Shown here: positions 55,704-64,000 of the stretch, one piece after another
Numbering within the stretch: position 1 is the first letter of the stretch
Layout of the letters: every line of letters begins with the position of its first letter
Source of the DNA: Mycolicibacterium hodleri
Lineage (GTDB): Bacteria; Actinomycetota; Actinomycetes; Mycobacteriales; Mycobacteriaceae
Length of the DNA: 64,000 nucleotides
Direction of reading: 5' to 3'
NCBI RefSeq assembly: GCF_025822245.1
Contig: NZ_JACKTL010000059.1
Coordinates: forward strand, 1 to 64,000
Position numbers and translations under genes: made by a program
The notes under the pieces: generated by a model
The model's input: only the letters and a program-made list of their open reading frames with translations
Databases searched by the model: none
Told to the model about the DNA's origin: nothing

Positions 55704-56741
55704 TCACCCGGTGATGAGGCTCCACAGTCCGCGGCCTCCGACGCGGAGCGTCGCATCGGTCACCACCGAGTCCCATCGGTCTACCGACCCGTAGTCCGAA
55801 CGCCACGCCAGCGCCGACCTGGTGAATTCGTGGAGCCGATGTTCACGGGTGGTGCCGATCGCGCCGTGAATCTGGTGGCCGTTGCGTACCACCACCGACG
55901 CGGCGTGCCCGGCACACGAGCGCGCGACCGCGATCATGAAGTCGAGCCGGTCGGAGGCCCATCCGTCGGCGACTGCTGCGGTGAGCGCTGCCTCGGTCGC
56001 CGACCGGGCCAACGCCGACTCGGCGGCGCTGTCCGAGATGAGATTCTGGATCGTCTGAAACTTCGATAGCGCGCGGCCGAACTGAACACGCGTACTCGCG
56101 TGTTCGATCGACAGCTCGACGATGCGGTCCAGCGCCGCGCACACCTGGATCGCCCGCACCAGTGCCGCCCTGCGCATCAACTGGTCGATTAGTGCGGCGG
56201 GTACCGGCACTCCGTCGAGTAGTGACACGTCGACGGTCACCGAGTCTCGCGGCTCGCCGATCGAGTTGGTCCCCGCCGAGATCCGCACCGCGGCCGCGGC
56301 CACATCGGCCGCGCGGTACTCACCGTCGACACGCCACACGACGACGATGCGGTCCGCACCGCGAGCCCATGGCACCCCTGCGGACATTCCGTCGTCGTCG
56401 AGCACGGCCACGGTGCGCACCGCGTCGTCGCATGCCATCCCATTGGCATCGAGCAGCCAGCACGCCAGGAGGTCGTGCTCCGCCAGGGGAATTCGCACTC
56501 CGTGGCGGACGGCAGCTCCCAACAGTTCCACAGCCTCCAACCAGCCGGCGCCGCTGCCGCCGTCGGATTCCGGACCGGTCAGCCGCACCAATCCGAGATC
56601 CTCGAGCTGCCGCCACAGCGTCTCGTCGCGTTCGACGGCGGCGGTGTCCGGCCGGGTCTCGCGGTGGGCGCCGAAGACGGCGTCCATCATCTCGGTCAGG
56701 GCTGGATCGACGGCTGCCGGCGAGCTCTCCACAGTGGTCAT
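55704..56741 (-). CDS. Acyl-CoA dehydrogenase, small subunit type
   Basis: A 345-residue acyl-CoA dehydrogenase, shorter than the usual 380-400 and with an unusual C-terminus (RLHEFTRSALAWRSDYG). It has the C-terminal helix with ASTRVQFGRALSKFQTIQN. Steroid-pathway acyl-CoA dehydrogenases work as alpha2beta2 heterotetramers of one shorter and one full-length chain, as FadE28-FadE29. Its partner is the next gene upstream, overlapping by ATGA. The catalytic Glu could not be located with certainty. Confidence 0.85.
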   Translation of the reverse strand: MTTVESSPAAVDPALTEMMDAVFGAHRETRPDTAAVERDETLWRQLEDLGLVRLTGPESDGGSGAGWLEAVELLGAAVRHGVRIPLAEHDLLACWLLDANGMACDDAVRTVAVLDDDGMSAGVPWARGADRIVVVWRVDGEYRAADVAAAAVRISAGTNSIGEPRDSVTVDVSLLDGVPVPAALIDQLMRRAALVRAIQVCAALDRIVELSIEHASTRVQFGRALSKFQTIQNLISDSAAESALARSATEAALTAAVADGWASDRLDFMIAVARSCAGHAASVVVRNGHQIHGAIGTTREHRLHEFTRSALAWRSDYGSVDRWDSVVTDATLRVGGRGLWSLITG

Positions 56742-57880
56742 CGCATCCCCAATCCGCGGGCGATCACGCCACGCAGCACCTCGTTGGTTCCCCCGCGAAG
56801 GGTGAAGCCCGGCCGTTGATCCATCGCCGCTGAGACCAGGTCGGCGAAGACGGCATCGGCGCCGTCATCGTGGCAGTCCGCGAACTCGGCGATGTCGCCT
56901 TCGGTGGTGGTACCGAGCACCTTGACCACCGCGGCCGAGACGTCGGCGGGTTCGTGACGCTCCAGCGCAGTGGCCACGGCGGTGGACATCTGATGAAGAC
57001 CCGCCACGCGCGCCACCAGTCTGCCCAGCTCGTTGGTCCGACCGAACGCGCCCTTCGCCGTCTGGTCGGCGGCGGCGGCGAGCGCCACGAACGACGACAG
57101 GAACCGTTCGGGCCCGCTGCGCTCGAAGGCCAGTTCGGAGGTGACCTGTTGCCACCCCGCGCCGATCTCGCCAAACACCATCTCGTCGGGGACGACGACG
57201 TCGTCGAGGATGACCTCGTTGAAGTGATGCGCTCCGTTCATCGAGACAATGGGACGGACGTCGACGCCAGGGCCGGTGAGGTCCACGATGAACTGGCTGA
57301 GTCCGGCGTGCCGGTGGGCCGGATCGACCGGAGCCGTCCGGGCCAGCACGATGAAGGCGTGGGCGCGGTGTGCGCCAGAGGTCCACACCTTGGTGCCCGT
57401 CAGCGACCAGCCACCCTCGACCCGGACCGCCCGAGTGCGCACACTGGCGAGGTCCGAACCCGAGTCCGGCTCGCTCATGCCGATGCCGAAGAAGCACGTG
57501 CCTGCCACGATGCCGGGCAGGAACCGTCGCCTCTGCACGTCGGTGCCGTACTTCAGCAACGAGGGAACTATCTGCCGATCCGCGATCCAGTGCGCGGCCA
57601 CCGGAGCTCCGGCGGCCAAGAGTTCCTCCGCGACGACGAACCGCTCGAGGAACGAACGGCCATGTCCGCCATACTCCTTCGGCACGGTCATGCCGAGCCA
57701 GCCGCGAACGGCGAGCGCGGCGCTGAAGTCCTCGTCCCACCCCGCCAGCCAGCCGTCCACCGACGGGGTGAAAGTACCGGCGGCCAGCTGTTCGTCGACG
57801 AAACCTCTGACCTCGCGGCGAAGGTCGTCGGTGGCCGACGACTCGAGCGTGGCCGACGGCACCAACCGGGGGAGTGTCAT
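56738..57880 (-). CDS. Acyl-CoA dehydrogenase, larger subunit type
   Basis: A 380-residue acyl-CoA dehydrogenase: LGMTVPKEYGGHGRSF, FFGIGMSEPDSGSDLASVRT (FAD contact), SLTGTKVWTSGAHRAH and a late TLRGGTNEVLRGVIARGLG. It belongs to the FadE group active on steroid side chains or rings. ATG 57880 overlaps the enoyl-CoA hydratase stop (57877-57880). The long frame beyond 57880 is a read-through of other frames. Confidence 0.88.
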   Translation of the reverse strand: MTLPRLVPSATLESSATDDLRREVRGFVDEQLAAGTFTPSVDGWLAGWDEDFSAALAVRGWLGMTVPKEYGGHGRSFLERFVVAEELLAAGAPVAAHWIADRQIVPSLLKYGTDVQRRRFLPGIVAGTCFFGIGMSEPDSGSDLASVRTRAVRVEGGWSLTGTKVWTSGAHRAHAFIVLARTAPVDPAHRHAGLSQFIVDLTGPGVDVRPIVSMNGAHHFNEVILDDVVVPDEMVFGEIGAGWQQVTSELAFERSGPERFLSSFVALAAAADQTAKGAFGRTNELGRLVARVAGLHQMSTAVATALERHEPADVSAAVVKVLGTTTEGDIAEFADCHDDGADAVFADLVSAAMDQRPGFTLRGGTNEVLRGVIARGLGMR

Positions 57881-58656
57881 TCCGCGCTCCGCCAGCGGCT
57901 GATCCGCTGCTCGTGCTCGGGGTCGCGGTGTGCCAGCGGCTGCATGGCCGCGGCCATGCCCAGCGTGGACTCCAAGGCCCCGGTGCGAGACTCCTGCATC
58001 AGCCGTTTCGCCATGCGCAGGGCGTGGGTGGGGTTCTTGGTGATGCGGTCCGCGAGAGCGTGGGCCTCGGTGAGGAGTTCGTCGTGCGCCACGACGCGAC
58101 TGACCATTCCCCAGGCCAGCGCGGTCTGCGCGTCGATGCGATCGCCGGTGAACGTCATCTCGGCGGCCCGCTCGTAGCCGATCGCCCGGGGCAGGAACCA
58201 CGTTCCGCCGTCGCCTGGGATGAGTCCGATCTGCACGAAGCTCTCCGCGAACGAGGCGCGTTCGGACGCGACGCGGATGTCGCACATCATCGCCAGGTCG
58301 CAACCAGCTCCGATGGCAGCCCCGTTGACCGCCGCGATCAGCGGTACCTCCAGGCGAGCCAAGACCCGCGGAATGCGTTGAATGCCATCGACGTAGGCGC
58401 GGCGCTGATCGAGCGCACTCACGCCGAACATGCCTTGGTTGTCCGCCATCTCCTTGACGTTGCCGCCTGCCGAGAAGATCTTGCCTGCCCCGGTGAGGAT
58501 GACGGCCCGGACGTCGGTGTCGGCATTGGCGGTGTGCACGGCGGCCTCGAAGGCCGCGATGAACTCGGTATCGGTGATGGCGTTGCCGACGTGCGGCAGA
58601 TCGATGGTCCAGACGCTGGTCGCCCCGTGGGCGGTGACGTCCAGTGGGCCGGTCAC
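57877..58656 (-). CDS. Enoyl-CoA hydratase/isomerase
   Basis: A 259-residue crotonase-fold enzyme. The oxyanion pocket is at FSAGGNVKEMAD near 62 and AAVNGAAIGAGCDLAMMCD near 105, where the second catalytic residues follow (FVQIGLIPGDGG). GTG 58656 overlaps the aldehyde dehydrogenase stop (GTGA). It would hydrate the enoyl-CoA made by the acyl-CoA dehydrogenases. Confidence 0.88.
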   Translation of the reverse strand: MTGPLDVTAHGATSVWTIDLPHVGNAITDTEFIAAFEAAVHTANADTDVRAVILTGAGKIFSAGGNVKEMADNQGMFGVSALDQRRAYVDGIQRIPRVLARLEVPLIAAVNGAAIGAGCDLAMMCDIRVASERASFAESFVQIGLIPGDGGTWFLPRAIGYERAAEMTFTGDRIDAQTALAWGMVSRVVAHDELLTEAHALADRITKNPTHALRMAKRLMQESRTGALESTLGMAAAMQPLAHRDPEHEQRISRWRSAE

Positions 58657-60080
58657 GCCGGCTCCGGCAACTGCAGGGACTTGGTCTGCAGGAACTCCTC
58701 GAAGCCCGCACGCCCGAGTTCGCGACCGATGCCCGATTTCTTGTAGCCGCCGAAGGGGGCGATCGGGTTGTACGCACCACCATTGATGTCGAGCTGACCG
58801 GTCTGCACGCCCCGGGCGAACGCGACGGCGGTGTCGGTGTCCTTGGCCCACACGGCACCGGCCAACCCGTAGGGGGTTCCGTTGGCGATCTCGAGCGCCT
58901 CATCTTCCCCGTCGAACGGAATGACCGCGAGGACGGGACCGAACACCTCTTCCTGTCCGAGCTCGGAGTTGGGGTCAACGTCGGCGAATACCGTTGGAGC
59001 AAGGAAGTATCCGACGTCTCGAACCTGTTCGGCACCCCCCGTGAGAAGCCGTGCACCGTCGCGCTGGGCGCGCTCGATGAAACCCCTCACCGACCTGAAC
59101 TGCGATGCCGAGGCCGACGGTCCGATGCGGGTGGCCGGATCCCAGGGATCCCCGACGGTGTAGCGCGCGACGGCAGCTTCGATGAGATCGAGTGCCTCGC
59201 CGTACTGGGATCGCGCAACGAGCATCCGCGTCCACGCCATGCAGGTCTGGCCGCCGTTGAGGAATGCGTTGCCCACCCCAACCTTGACCGCCGTCTTCAG
59301 GTCGGCACCCTCGAGGATGACGTTGGCCGACTTGCCGCCGAGTTCCAGCGCTACCTTCTTCACTGCGCGCCCGGCCAATTCGGCCACGCGGGCACCGACT
59401 CCGGTGGAACCGGTGAAGGACACCATGTCCACGTCGGGGTGCTGAGCGAGGCGTTCACCGATGACTGCGCCGGGGCCCGACACCAGGTTGAGCACGCCAG
59501 GAGGGAGACCGGCTTCGTTGACGGCGTCGGCGAACTCGAATACCGACAGGGGGGCTTCGTTGCTGGGCTTGAGCACCACGGTGCAGCCGGCGGCGATCGC
59601 CGGAAGCACCTTGGCGACCACCTGGTAGAGCGGGTAGTTCCATGGCGTGATGGCACCGACCACCCCGTAGGGCTCGCGCAAGACCAGCGAATTGCCCACT
59701 CGCTCTTCGAATTCGAAGGAGTCAAGAACCTTGGCGAAGCCACGGGCCACCGCAAGGGGCACCTGCGTCTGGACGCCCTGGGCGATGCGCACCGGAGCGC
59801 CCATCTCGGCGGTGATGGCCTCGGCGATCTCGGGCAGCCGCTTCTCCATCGCGGCGATGACGGTGGCGACCCGCTCGCGTCGCTCCGCGATCGTGACCAA
59901 CGGGTCGAAGGCGTCCGTTGCTGCGGCAACCGCGGCGTCGACGTCCGCGACCGTGCCCGCAGGCACGCTTCCGATGACCCGCTCGGTGGCCGGATCGACG
60001 ACCTCGATCGTGTCGCGGCCGTCCGAATTCATCCACTGCCCGTTGAGGAGTAGAGCGGTGCGCGTGTAGTCGTTGATCAT
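58653..60080 (-). CDS. Aldehyde dehydrogenase
   Basis: A 475-residue NAD(P)-dependent aldehyde dehydrogenase: PWNYPLYQVVAKVLPA near 145, FTGSTGVGARVAELAG near 230, ELGGKSANVI near 255 (Glu) and NGGQTCMAWTR near 288 with the nucleophilic Cys. It converts an aldehyde to the acid ahead of CoA activation. ATG 60080. Confidence 0.9.
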   Translation of the reverse strand: MINDYTRTALLLNGQWMNSDGRDTIEVVDPATERVIGSVPAGTVADVDAAVAAATDAFDPLVTIAERRERVATVIAAMEKRLPEIAEAITAEMGAPVRIAQGVQTQVPLAVARGFAKVLDSFEFEERVGNSLVLREPYGVVGAITPWNYPLYQVVAKVLPAIAAGCTVVLKPSNEAPLSVFEFADAVNEAGLPPGVLNLVSGPGAVIGERLAQHPDVDMVSFTGSTGVGARVAELAGRAVKKVALELGGKSANVILEGADLKTAVKVGVGNAFLNGGQTCMAWTRMLVARSQYGEALDLIEAAVARYTVGDPWDPATRIGPSASASQFRSVRGFIERAQRDGARLLTGGAEQVRDVGYFLAPTVFADVDPNSELGQEEVFGPVLAVIPFDGEDEALEIANGTPYGLAGAVWAKDTDTAVAFARGVQTGQLDINGGAYNPIAPFGGYKKSGIGRELGRAGFEEFLQTKSLQLPEPA

Positions 60081-60123
60081 CGTCCTCGTAGCTCTCGGTG
60101 GGTAATCGGCTTCGTCAGCAGGT

Positions 60124-61230
60124 TCAGGGCACGATCGCTGCGCGTACGTCGCGCTTGCCCTCTGCGGCGGCGAAGGCCTCGTTGATGTCGTCGAGCGAAT
60201 AGCTGGCGGCGGCGAGGCGGTCCAGCGGGAGGGTATGTTGATGCTGCGCGAGGAACGTCAGCGCGCGGGATAGGACGGCGGGGTCGTAGAGCGAGACCCC
60301 GACCATCGTCTTGTTGCCGAAGACGAACCGCGACGGATCGAAGTCGAAGGTCTTGCCCATGTTGATGTTGCCGATCTCCACGTATCGGCCAAACTGACCG
60401 AGCATCTGAAGACCCTCCTCGATGGCCGACGGGTGCCCTACGACCTCCACGACCACGTCGGCGCCCTGGCCGTCGGTGAGCGCGCGGACGGCCTTGATTC
60501 GCTCCTTCGGTGTTGCCGCGGCGTTGAGGTCGACGACGGCGTCCGCGCCGAAGGCGGTGGCGAGTTCCAGACGTTCCGGCACGCCGTCGATGGCGATGAC
60601 CCGTCCTGCGCCGCGGGCCTTGGCGACCGCGACGGCATAGAGCCCCAGTGCGCCGGCGCCCTGCACCACGACGTGCTCACCGAGCTGCTGATCGACCCGC
60701 TCGAGTCCGTACATCACCTGTGACAGAGCGCAATTGGCGCCAGCGGCAACGTCGTCGGAGATGGTGTCGGGCACGGTGTAGACGACGGCTCCCGCCGGAA
60801 GGAGGAAGTAGTCGCCGTAACCGCCCACGAAGTAGGGCGGCTCATCGGCACGCCCCAGCATCGCCATCTTGAGGTTCAGGCACGCATTGCGCCGGCCGGC
60901 CAGGCAGTTGCGGCAGGTGTGGCAGGAGAAGAAGTACGGAAACACCACCCGAGTGCCGACGTCGAGTGGCGAACCATTGGAATCGGCGGTGACGCCGTCC
61001 CCGAGCGCCTCCACCGCGCCGACCATCTCGTGTCCCAACACCGTGGGTAATTGACCCCCGAGACCGCGGGTGGCGAAGGTCCCGTGCCAGGCATGGACGT
61101 CCGAGCCGCAGATGTTGGCCCGGATCACCCTGATGAGGATCTGACCGGCAGCGACTTCTGGCAAACTCACCGTCTCGACCTGAAACGGTGTGCCCGGCGC
61201 GTCGAACCGCGCGATGCGTCCCTTGTACAC
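60124..61230 (-). CDS. Zinc-dependent alcohol dehydrogenase
   Basis: A 368-residue medium-chain dehydrogenase with catalytic zinc motif GHEMVGAVEALGDGV near 66, the four-Cys structural zinc lobe CHTCRNCLAGRRNAC near 103, and Rossmann motif GAGALGLYAVAVAKA near 195. It oxidises an alcohol of the pathway substrate to feed the aldehyde dehydrogenase. ATG 61230. Confidence 0.9.
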   Translation of the reverse strand: MYKGRIARFDAPGTPFQVETVSLPEVAAGQILIRVIRANICGSDVHAWHGTFATRGLGGQLPTVLGHEMVGAVEALGDGVTADSNGSPLDVGTRVVFPYFFSCHTCRNCLAGRRNACLNLKMAMLGRADEPPYFVGGYGDYFLLPAGAVVYTVPDTISDDVAAGANCALSQVMYGLERVDQQLGEHVVVQGAGALGLYAVAVAKARGAGRVIAIDGVPERLELATAFGADAVVDLNAAATPKERIKAVRALTDGQGADVVVEVVGHPSAIEEGLQMLGQFGRYVEIGNINMGKTFDFDPSRFVFGNKTMVGVSLYDPAVLSRALTFLAQHQHTLPLDRLAAASYSLDDINEAFAAAEGKRDVRAAIVP

Positions 61231-61245
61231 GACGTGAAATTCCTC

Positions 61246-62841
61246 TCAGTGGCGGGTGGATTCGAGGGCGAACCGCTCCCGCAGCGTCCTCTTGAGCAGC
61301 TTGCCGCTCGGGTTCTTCGGTAGTTCGTCGACGAAGAAGACGTTCTTCGGGGTCTTGAACCCGGCGAGTTCGGCGCGGCAGTGAAGGAGGATGTCGTCCT
61401 CGGTCGGGGTCAGTCCCTCGCGAAGGACGACGGCGGCCACCACGGCCTCCACCCACACCGGATGCGGCAGCCCGAACACGGCGGCCTCCTGCACCCCGGG
61501 ATGACGGTAGAGCACCTCTTCGACCTCGCGGCTGGCCACATTCTCCCCGCCGGTCTTGATCATGTCCTTCTTGCGGTCCACGACGTGCAGTAGGCCGTGC
61601 TCGTCATAGAAGCCGAGGTCCCCGGAATGGAACCAGCCGCCGTCGAATGCCTCGGCCGTCTTGACCGGATCATCGAGATAACCCAGCATCAGATGCGGGC
61701 TGCGATGGGCGATTTCACCGACCGTCCCGACCGGAACCGGGACGTTGTCCTCGTCGAGAATCGTGGTCTCGACGTTGACGACCGGCCGGCCGGCCGCTCC
61801 GGCATGAGCGTCCTGCTCGTCGGGTCCCAGTGCCGAGGCCAGTGGCGCCATCTCGGTCTGACCGTAGAAGTTCCACAGCCTCAGCTGGGGCAGCCGCTCG
61901 CGGATCTCGCCGAGGATCTCGACTGGCATCGCCGAGGCTCCGTAGTACCCGTTGCGCAGAGTCGACAGATCGACGTCGTCGAAGATCGGGCTGCGCAACA
62001 GGCTGATCCACACCGTCGGCGGCGCAAAGTAATTGGTGACACCGTGGCGTTCGATCGTGCGCAGCACCAGTTCGGGGTCGGGCTTGGCGACGATGATGCT
62101 GGTGGCGCCAAGGTAGATGTCGGTGGCGAGGAAGTTGTCCAGCTGGGCGCAGTGATAGAGCGGCAGCGAATGCACCTCGACGTCGTCGCCGGTCATCGCT
62201 CCGGCGGCGATGGTGCTGACGTATTGCCACATCAGGCTACGGCTGCTGTGCATCACGGCCTTGGGCCGCGATTCGGTGCCGCTGGTGTACATCAACCGCA
62301 CCAGTTGGTCGTCGTCGACGTCGGGGTTGGGTGTCTCGCTGGTGGTTTCCATCCATTGCGCGAAGTCGTCCCATCCGGCCGGCGCGATCTGTCCGACCGG
62401 TACCAGGGCAGCCCGGGTGGTGACTGCACCGCCGAGGTGCATCGCCTGCTCGGCCACCGGTGTCAGGGCGGATTCGACGATCAGCCCGCTGACCTTGCTG
62501 TGGTCCAGGATGAAGCCGATCTCCTGGGCGGTGAGCATGAAGTTGATCGGTACGAGCACCACTGCTGCTCTCGCCGTGGCGAACGCCAGGACCGCGTATT
62601 GCCAACAATTTCGAGCGAGCAGACCGACGCGGTCGCCCGGTGCCAACCCGTGGTCGGACAGTGCGGCGGCTGCCCGGCTGACCAGGTGGTCGAACTCCGC
62701 GAAGGTCAGCATGACATCCCCGTCGATGATCGCGACCTTGTCGGGTTGGCGGCGTGCCGATCGTCGGGGAATGTCGCCGAGACCGTTCTGGCGAGCCCGC
62801 GCGATCAGGGCGTTCGTCTCGCCATCGTGCGCATGCTGCAT
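61246..62841 (-). CDS. Acyl-CoA synthetase (AMP-forming)
   Basis: A 531-residue ANL-superfamily ligase: A3 motif MYTSGTESRPKAVM near 195, FYGQTEMAP near 325, GWFHSGDLGFYDE near 405, DRKKDMIKTGGENV, and the C-terminal Lys in PKNPSGKLLKR. It adds CoA to a carboxylate through an acyl adenylate. ATG 62841 follows TAGTGT after seven bases, so the messenger may be leaderless and the ATG the first base of the big minus-strand operon. Divergent from the monooxygenase gene. Confidence 0.9.
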   Translation of the reverse strand: MQHAHDGETNALIARARQNGLGDIPRRSARRQPDKVAIIDGDVMLTFAEFDHLVSRAAAALSDHGLAPGDRVGLLARNCWQYAVLAFATARAAVVLVPINFMLTAQEIGFILDHSKVSGLIVESALTPVAEQAMHLGGAVTTRAALVPVGQIAPAGWDDFAQWMETTSETPNPDVDDDQLVRLMYTSGTESRPKAVMHSSRSLMWQYVSTIAAGAMTGDDVEVHSLPLYHCAQLDNFLATDIYLGATSIIVAKPDPELVLRTIERHGVTNYFAPPTVWISLLRSPIFDDVDLSTLRNGYYGASAMPVEILGEIRERLPQLRLWNFYGQTEMAPLASALGPDEQDAHAGAAGRPVVNVETTILDEDNVPVPVGTVGEIAHRSPHLMLGYLDDPVKTAEAFDGGWFHSGDLGFYDEHGLLHVVDRKKDMIKTGGENVASREVEEVLYRHPGVQEAAVFGLPHPVWVEAVVAAVVLREGLTPTEDDILLHCRAELAGFKTPKNVFFVDELPKNPSGKLLKRTLRERFALESTRH

Positions 62842-62941
62842 GGGGCGAACACTAGAGGCGTTGTCCGGGTTGATCGGATCGCCTCCCACTGAGTAGGCAT
62901 CGCGATCTCCGTGCAGCCCAGGCTCTCCGATACTCGGTGCC

Positions 62942-64000
62942 ATGACCACCGCCTCTCCGATCGATGCCGAGCTGATCGCCGACACGGACCCCGACGAGCT
63001 CCGGGCCAATCTGTTGCTGGCCGACTCGGGTGTCTTGGTGGCAGTGCTGGCGCAGCTCACCGGTGACTCATCGGTGGTCGACGAGTTCGGGCCGAAGATC
63101 ACCTACGTGCCCGACCCGCCCGAACGTGCCGGCGTCACCGACGCCGACACTGCGGCCAGGTTGGCCGACGCCATAGTGGACGCGTTGCGCGCCGCGTCTT
63201 CGTCCGAGACGATCCCGGAGGTGGACCTCGCATCCTTCACCCGGCTGGTGCCGGTCGTGCTCGGATCGGAGGTCGATGACGAACAAGTGCCACTTCTGTT
63301 CGAGCAGAGTGGTTTCCGGCCATTCACACCAACGCTTCCGCGCACCACGGCCATCCCCAGCACGATGACCGTGGCGATCATCGGTGCGGGCCTCGCCGGC
63401 ATCAACGCCGCACTCAGCGCCGCCGAAGCCGGGGTTACCTATGAGATCTTCGAACGCAACGCCGAGGTCGGTGGCACCTGGCTCACCACGAAGTACCCCG
63501 GTATCGGGGTGGACACCCCGTCGGCCTACTACTCGCTGTCGCGTGAGGTGAACCCCGGCTGGAGCAACTACTACCCACAGGGCGCGGAGTACCAGGCCTA
63601 CCTGGTGGCGCTGGCCGACAAACACCGGCTGCGTGAGCACACCCGCTTCGAGACCGAGGTAGAAGCCCTGTGGTGGGACGAGGAGCAGCAGCACTGGCAG
63701 ATCCACTCCGTCTCGGCGGACGGCACCCGCGAGATCAGTCATGCCACCGTCGTCGTCACCGCCGCCGGGTACCTGAACCGGCCCCGGTGGCCCGATCTGC
63801 CGGGCCGAGACACGTTTGCCGGCACCAGCGTTCACTCCGCACTGTGGGACCCCGAGCTCGACCTCACTGGTAAGCGGGTGGCGATCATCGGCGCCGGTTG
63901 CACCGCCGTGCAGATCGTCGACGCCTGCGTCGATCAGGTCGAGCACCTCACGGTGTTCCAGCGCCAGCCCCACTGGGTAGCACCGCGAAAGCGACTGACT
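62942..64000 (+). CDS. Baeyer-Villiger-type flavin monooxygenase, cut by the window end
   Basis: The first 353 codons are in the window with no stop yet. After an N-terminal extension of about 145 residues, as in 4-hydroxyacetophenone monooxygenase-type enzymes, comes the FAD motif VAIIGAGLAGINAALSAA, then VGGTWLTTKYPGIGVDTPS. The NADPH motif is GKRVAIIGAGCTAVQIV near 325, preceded by FAGTSVHSALWDP, the family's FxGxxxHxxxWP signature variant. It inserts oxygen next to a ketone. ATG 62942 is seven bases after GATACT, a leaderless layout. Confidence 0.88.
   Translation, partial: MTTASPIDAELIADTDPDELRANLLLADSGVLVAVLAQLTGDSSVVDEFGPKITYVPDPPERAGVTDADTAARLADAIVDALRAASSSETIPEVDLASFTRLVPVVLGSEVDDEQVPLLFEQSGFRPFTPTLPRTTAIPSTMTVAIIGAGLAGINAALSAAEAGVTYEIFERNAEVGGTWLTTKYPGIGVDTPSAYYSLSREVNPGWSNYYPQGAEYQAYLVALADKHRLREHTRFETEVEALWWDEEQQHWQIHSVSADGTREISHATVVVTAAGYLNRPRWPDLPGRDTFAGTSVHSALWDPELDLTGKRVAIIGAGCTAVQIVDACVDQVEHLTVFQRQPHWVAPRKRLT

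Noticed and set aside
56738..59056. A 772-codon frame running through acyl-CoA dehydrogenase and upstream genes
   Set aside because: Only codons from 57880 on match the family; the part beyond overlaps the hydratase and aldehyde dehydrogenase in another frame and looks like random Arg/Pro-rich sequence.

Overview
The window looks like chromosomal DNA of a fast-growing, environmental mycobacterium (Mycolicibacterium-like). The GC content is high. There is a tRNA-Gly/Cys/Val cluster, many GTG and leaderless starts, and homologues typical of mycobacteria: a BacA/Rv1819c-type transporter, an Rv2531c-type decarboxylase, KshA/KstD steroid enzymes, a universal-stress-protein/P-type ATPase pair of DosR type and SodA. 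Species cannot be fixed from sequence reading alone.

1-3.3 kb is a disturbed margin. It holds what looks like the end of an IS21-type element, a gene whose 5' end runs into that element, two copies of a 25-base palindromic element, a GH18-fold protein and fragments.

3.3-17.5 kb is a prophage-like or phage-satellite-like element read almost entirely on the minus strand, lying downstream of the 3' end of a tRNA-Val gene. Its right part (excisionase, DUF2742-like protein, P4/D5-type primase-helicase) has the order of the phiRv1 family of mycobacterial prophages. A run of small, often stop/start-overlapping genes follows, then two tandem stand-alone Clp N-domain proteins, a 1,330-residue tape-measure protein with an embedded lysozyme-like segment, a Pro/Ala-rich companion, an IS3-OrfA-like HTH protein, a prohead-protease-like remnant, and an HTH/HNH pair. 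No integrase, terminase, portal, capsid or lysis genes are visible. A short sequence motif recurs before several of its transcription units.

17.5-18.4 kb carries four tRNA genes (Val-GAC, Cys, Gly on minus; Val-CAC on plus).

18.8-25.1 kb is an electrophile/quinone-defence region: azoreductase, membrane hydroxylase, MarR regulator with three operator copies, a CatE-like dioxygenase and a CatD-like DoxX protein, then a flavin monooxygenase, TetR regulator with two operators and a quinone oxidoreductase.

25-45.7 kb is mixed housekeeping and stress: SulP transporter, MgtA-like ATPase behind a universal-stress-protein stump and a candidate DosR box, MFS/ChrB-N pair, a decayed acyl-CoA dehydrogenase, LLM flavoprotein, SodA, cystathionine beta-synthase-like enzyme, ANTAR regulator, PLP amino-acid decarboxylase and two ABC transporters.

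45.7-64 kb is a catabolic cluster that looks built for a steroid or related polycyclic substrate. KshA and KstD attack the ring. A PadR regulator, flavin reductase, hotdog thioesterase, SnoaL-like proteins, SDRs, a putative Fe/2OG-type oxygenase, an esterase, a pair of acyl-CoA dehydrogenases in FadE28/FadE29-like sizes, enoyl-CoA hydratase, aldehyde and alcohol dehydrogenases, an acyl-CoA ligase and a Baeyer-Villiger-type monooxygenase (cut by the window end) would handle side chain and ring fragments.
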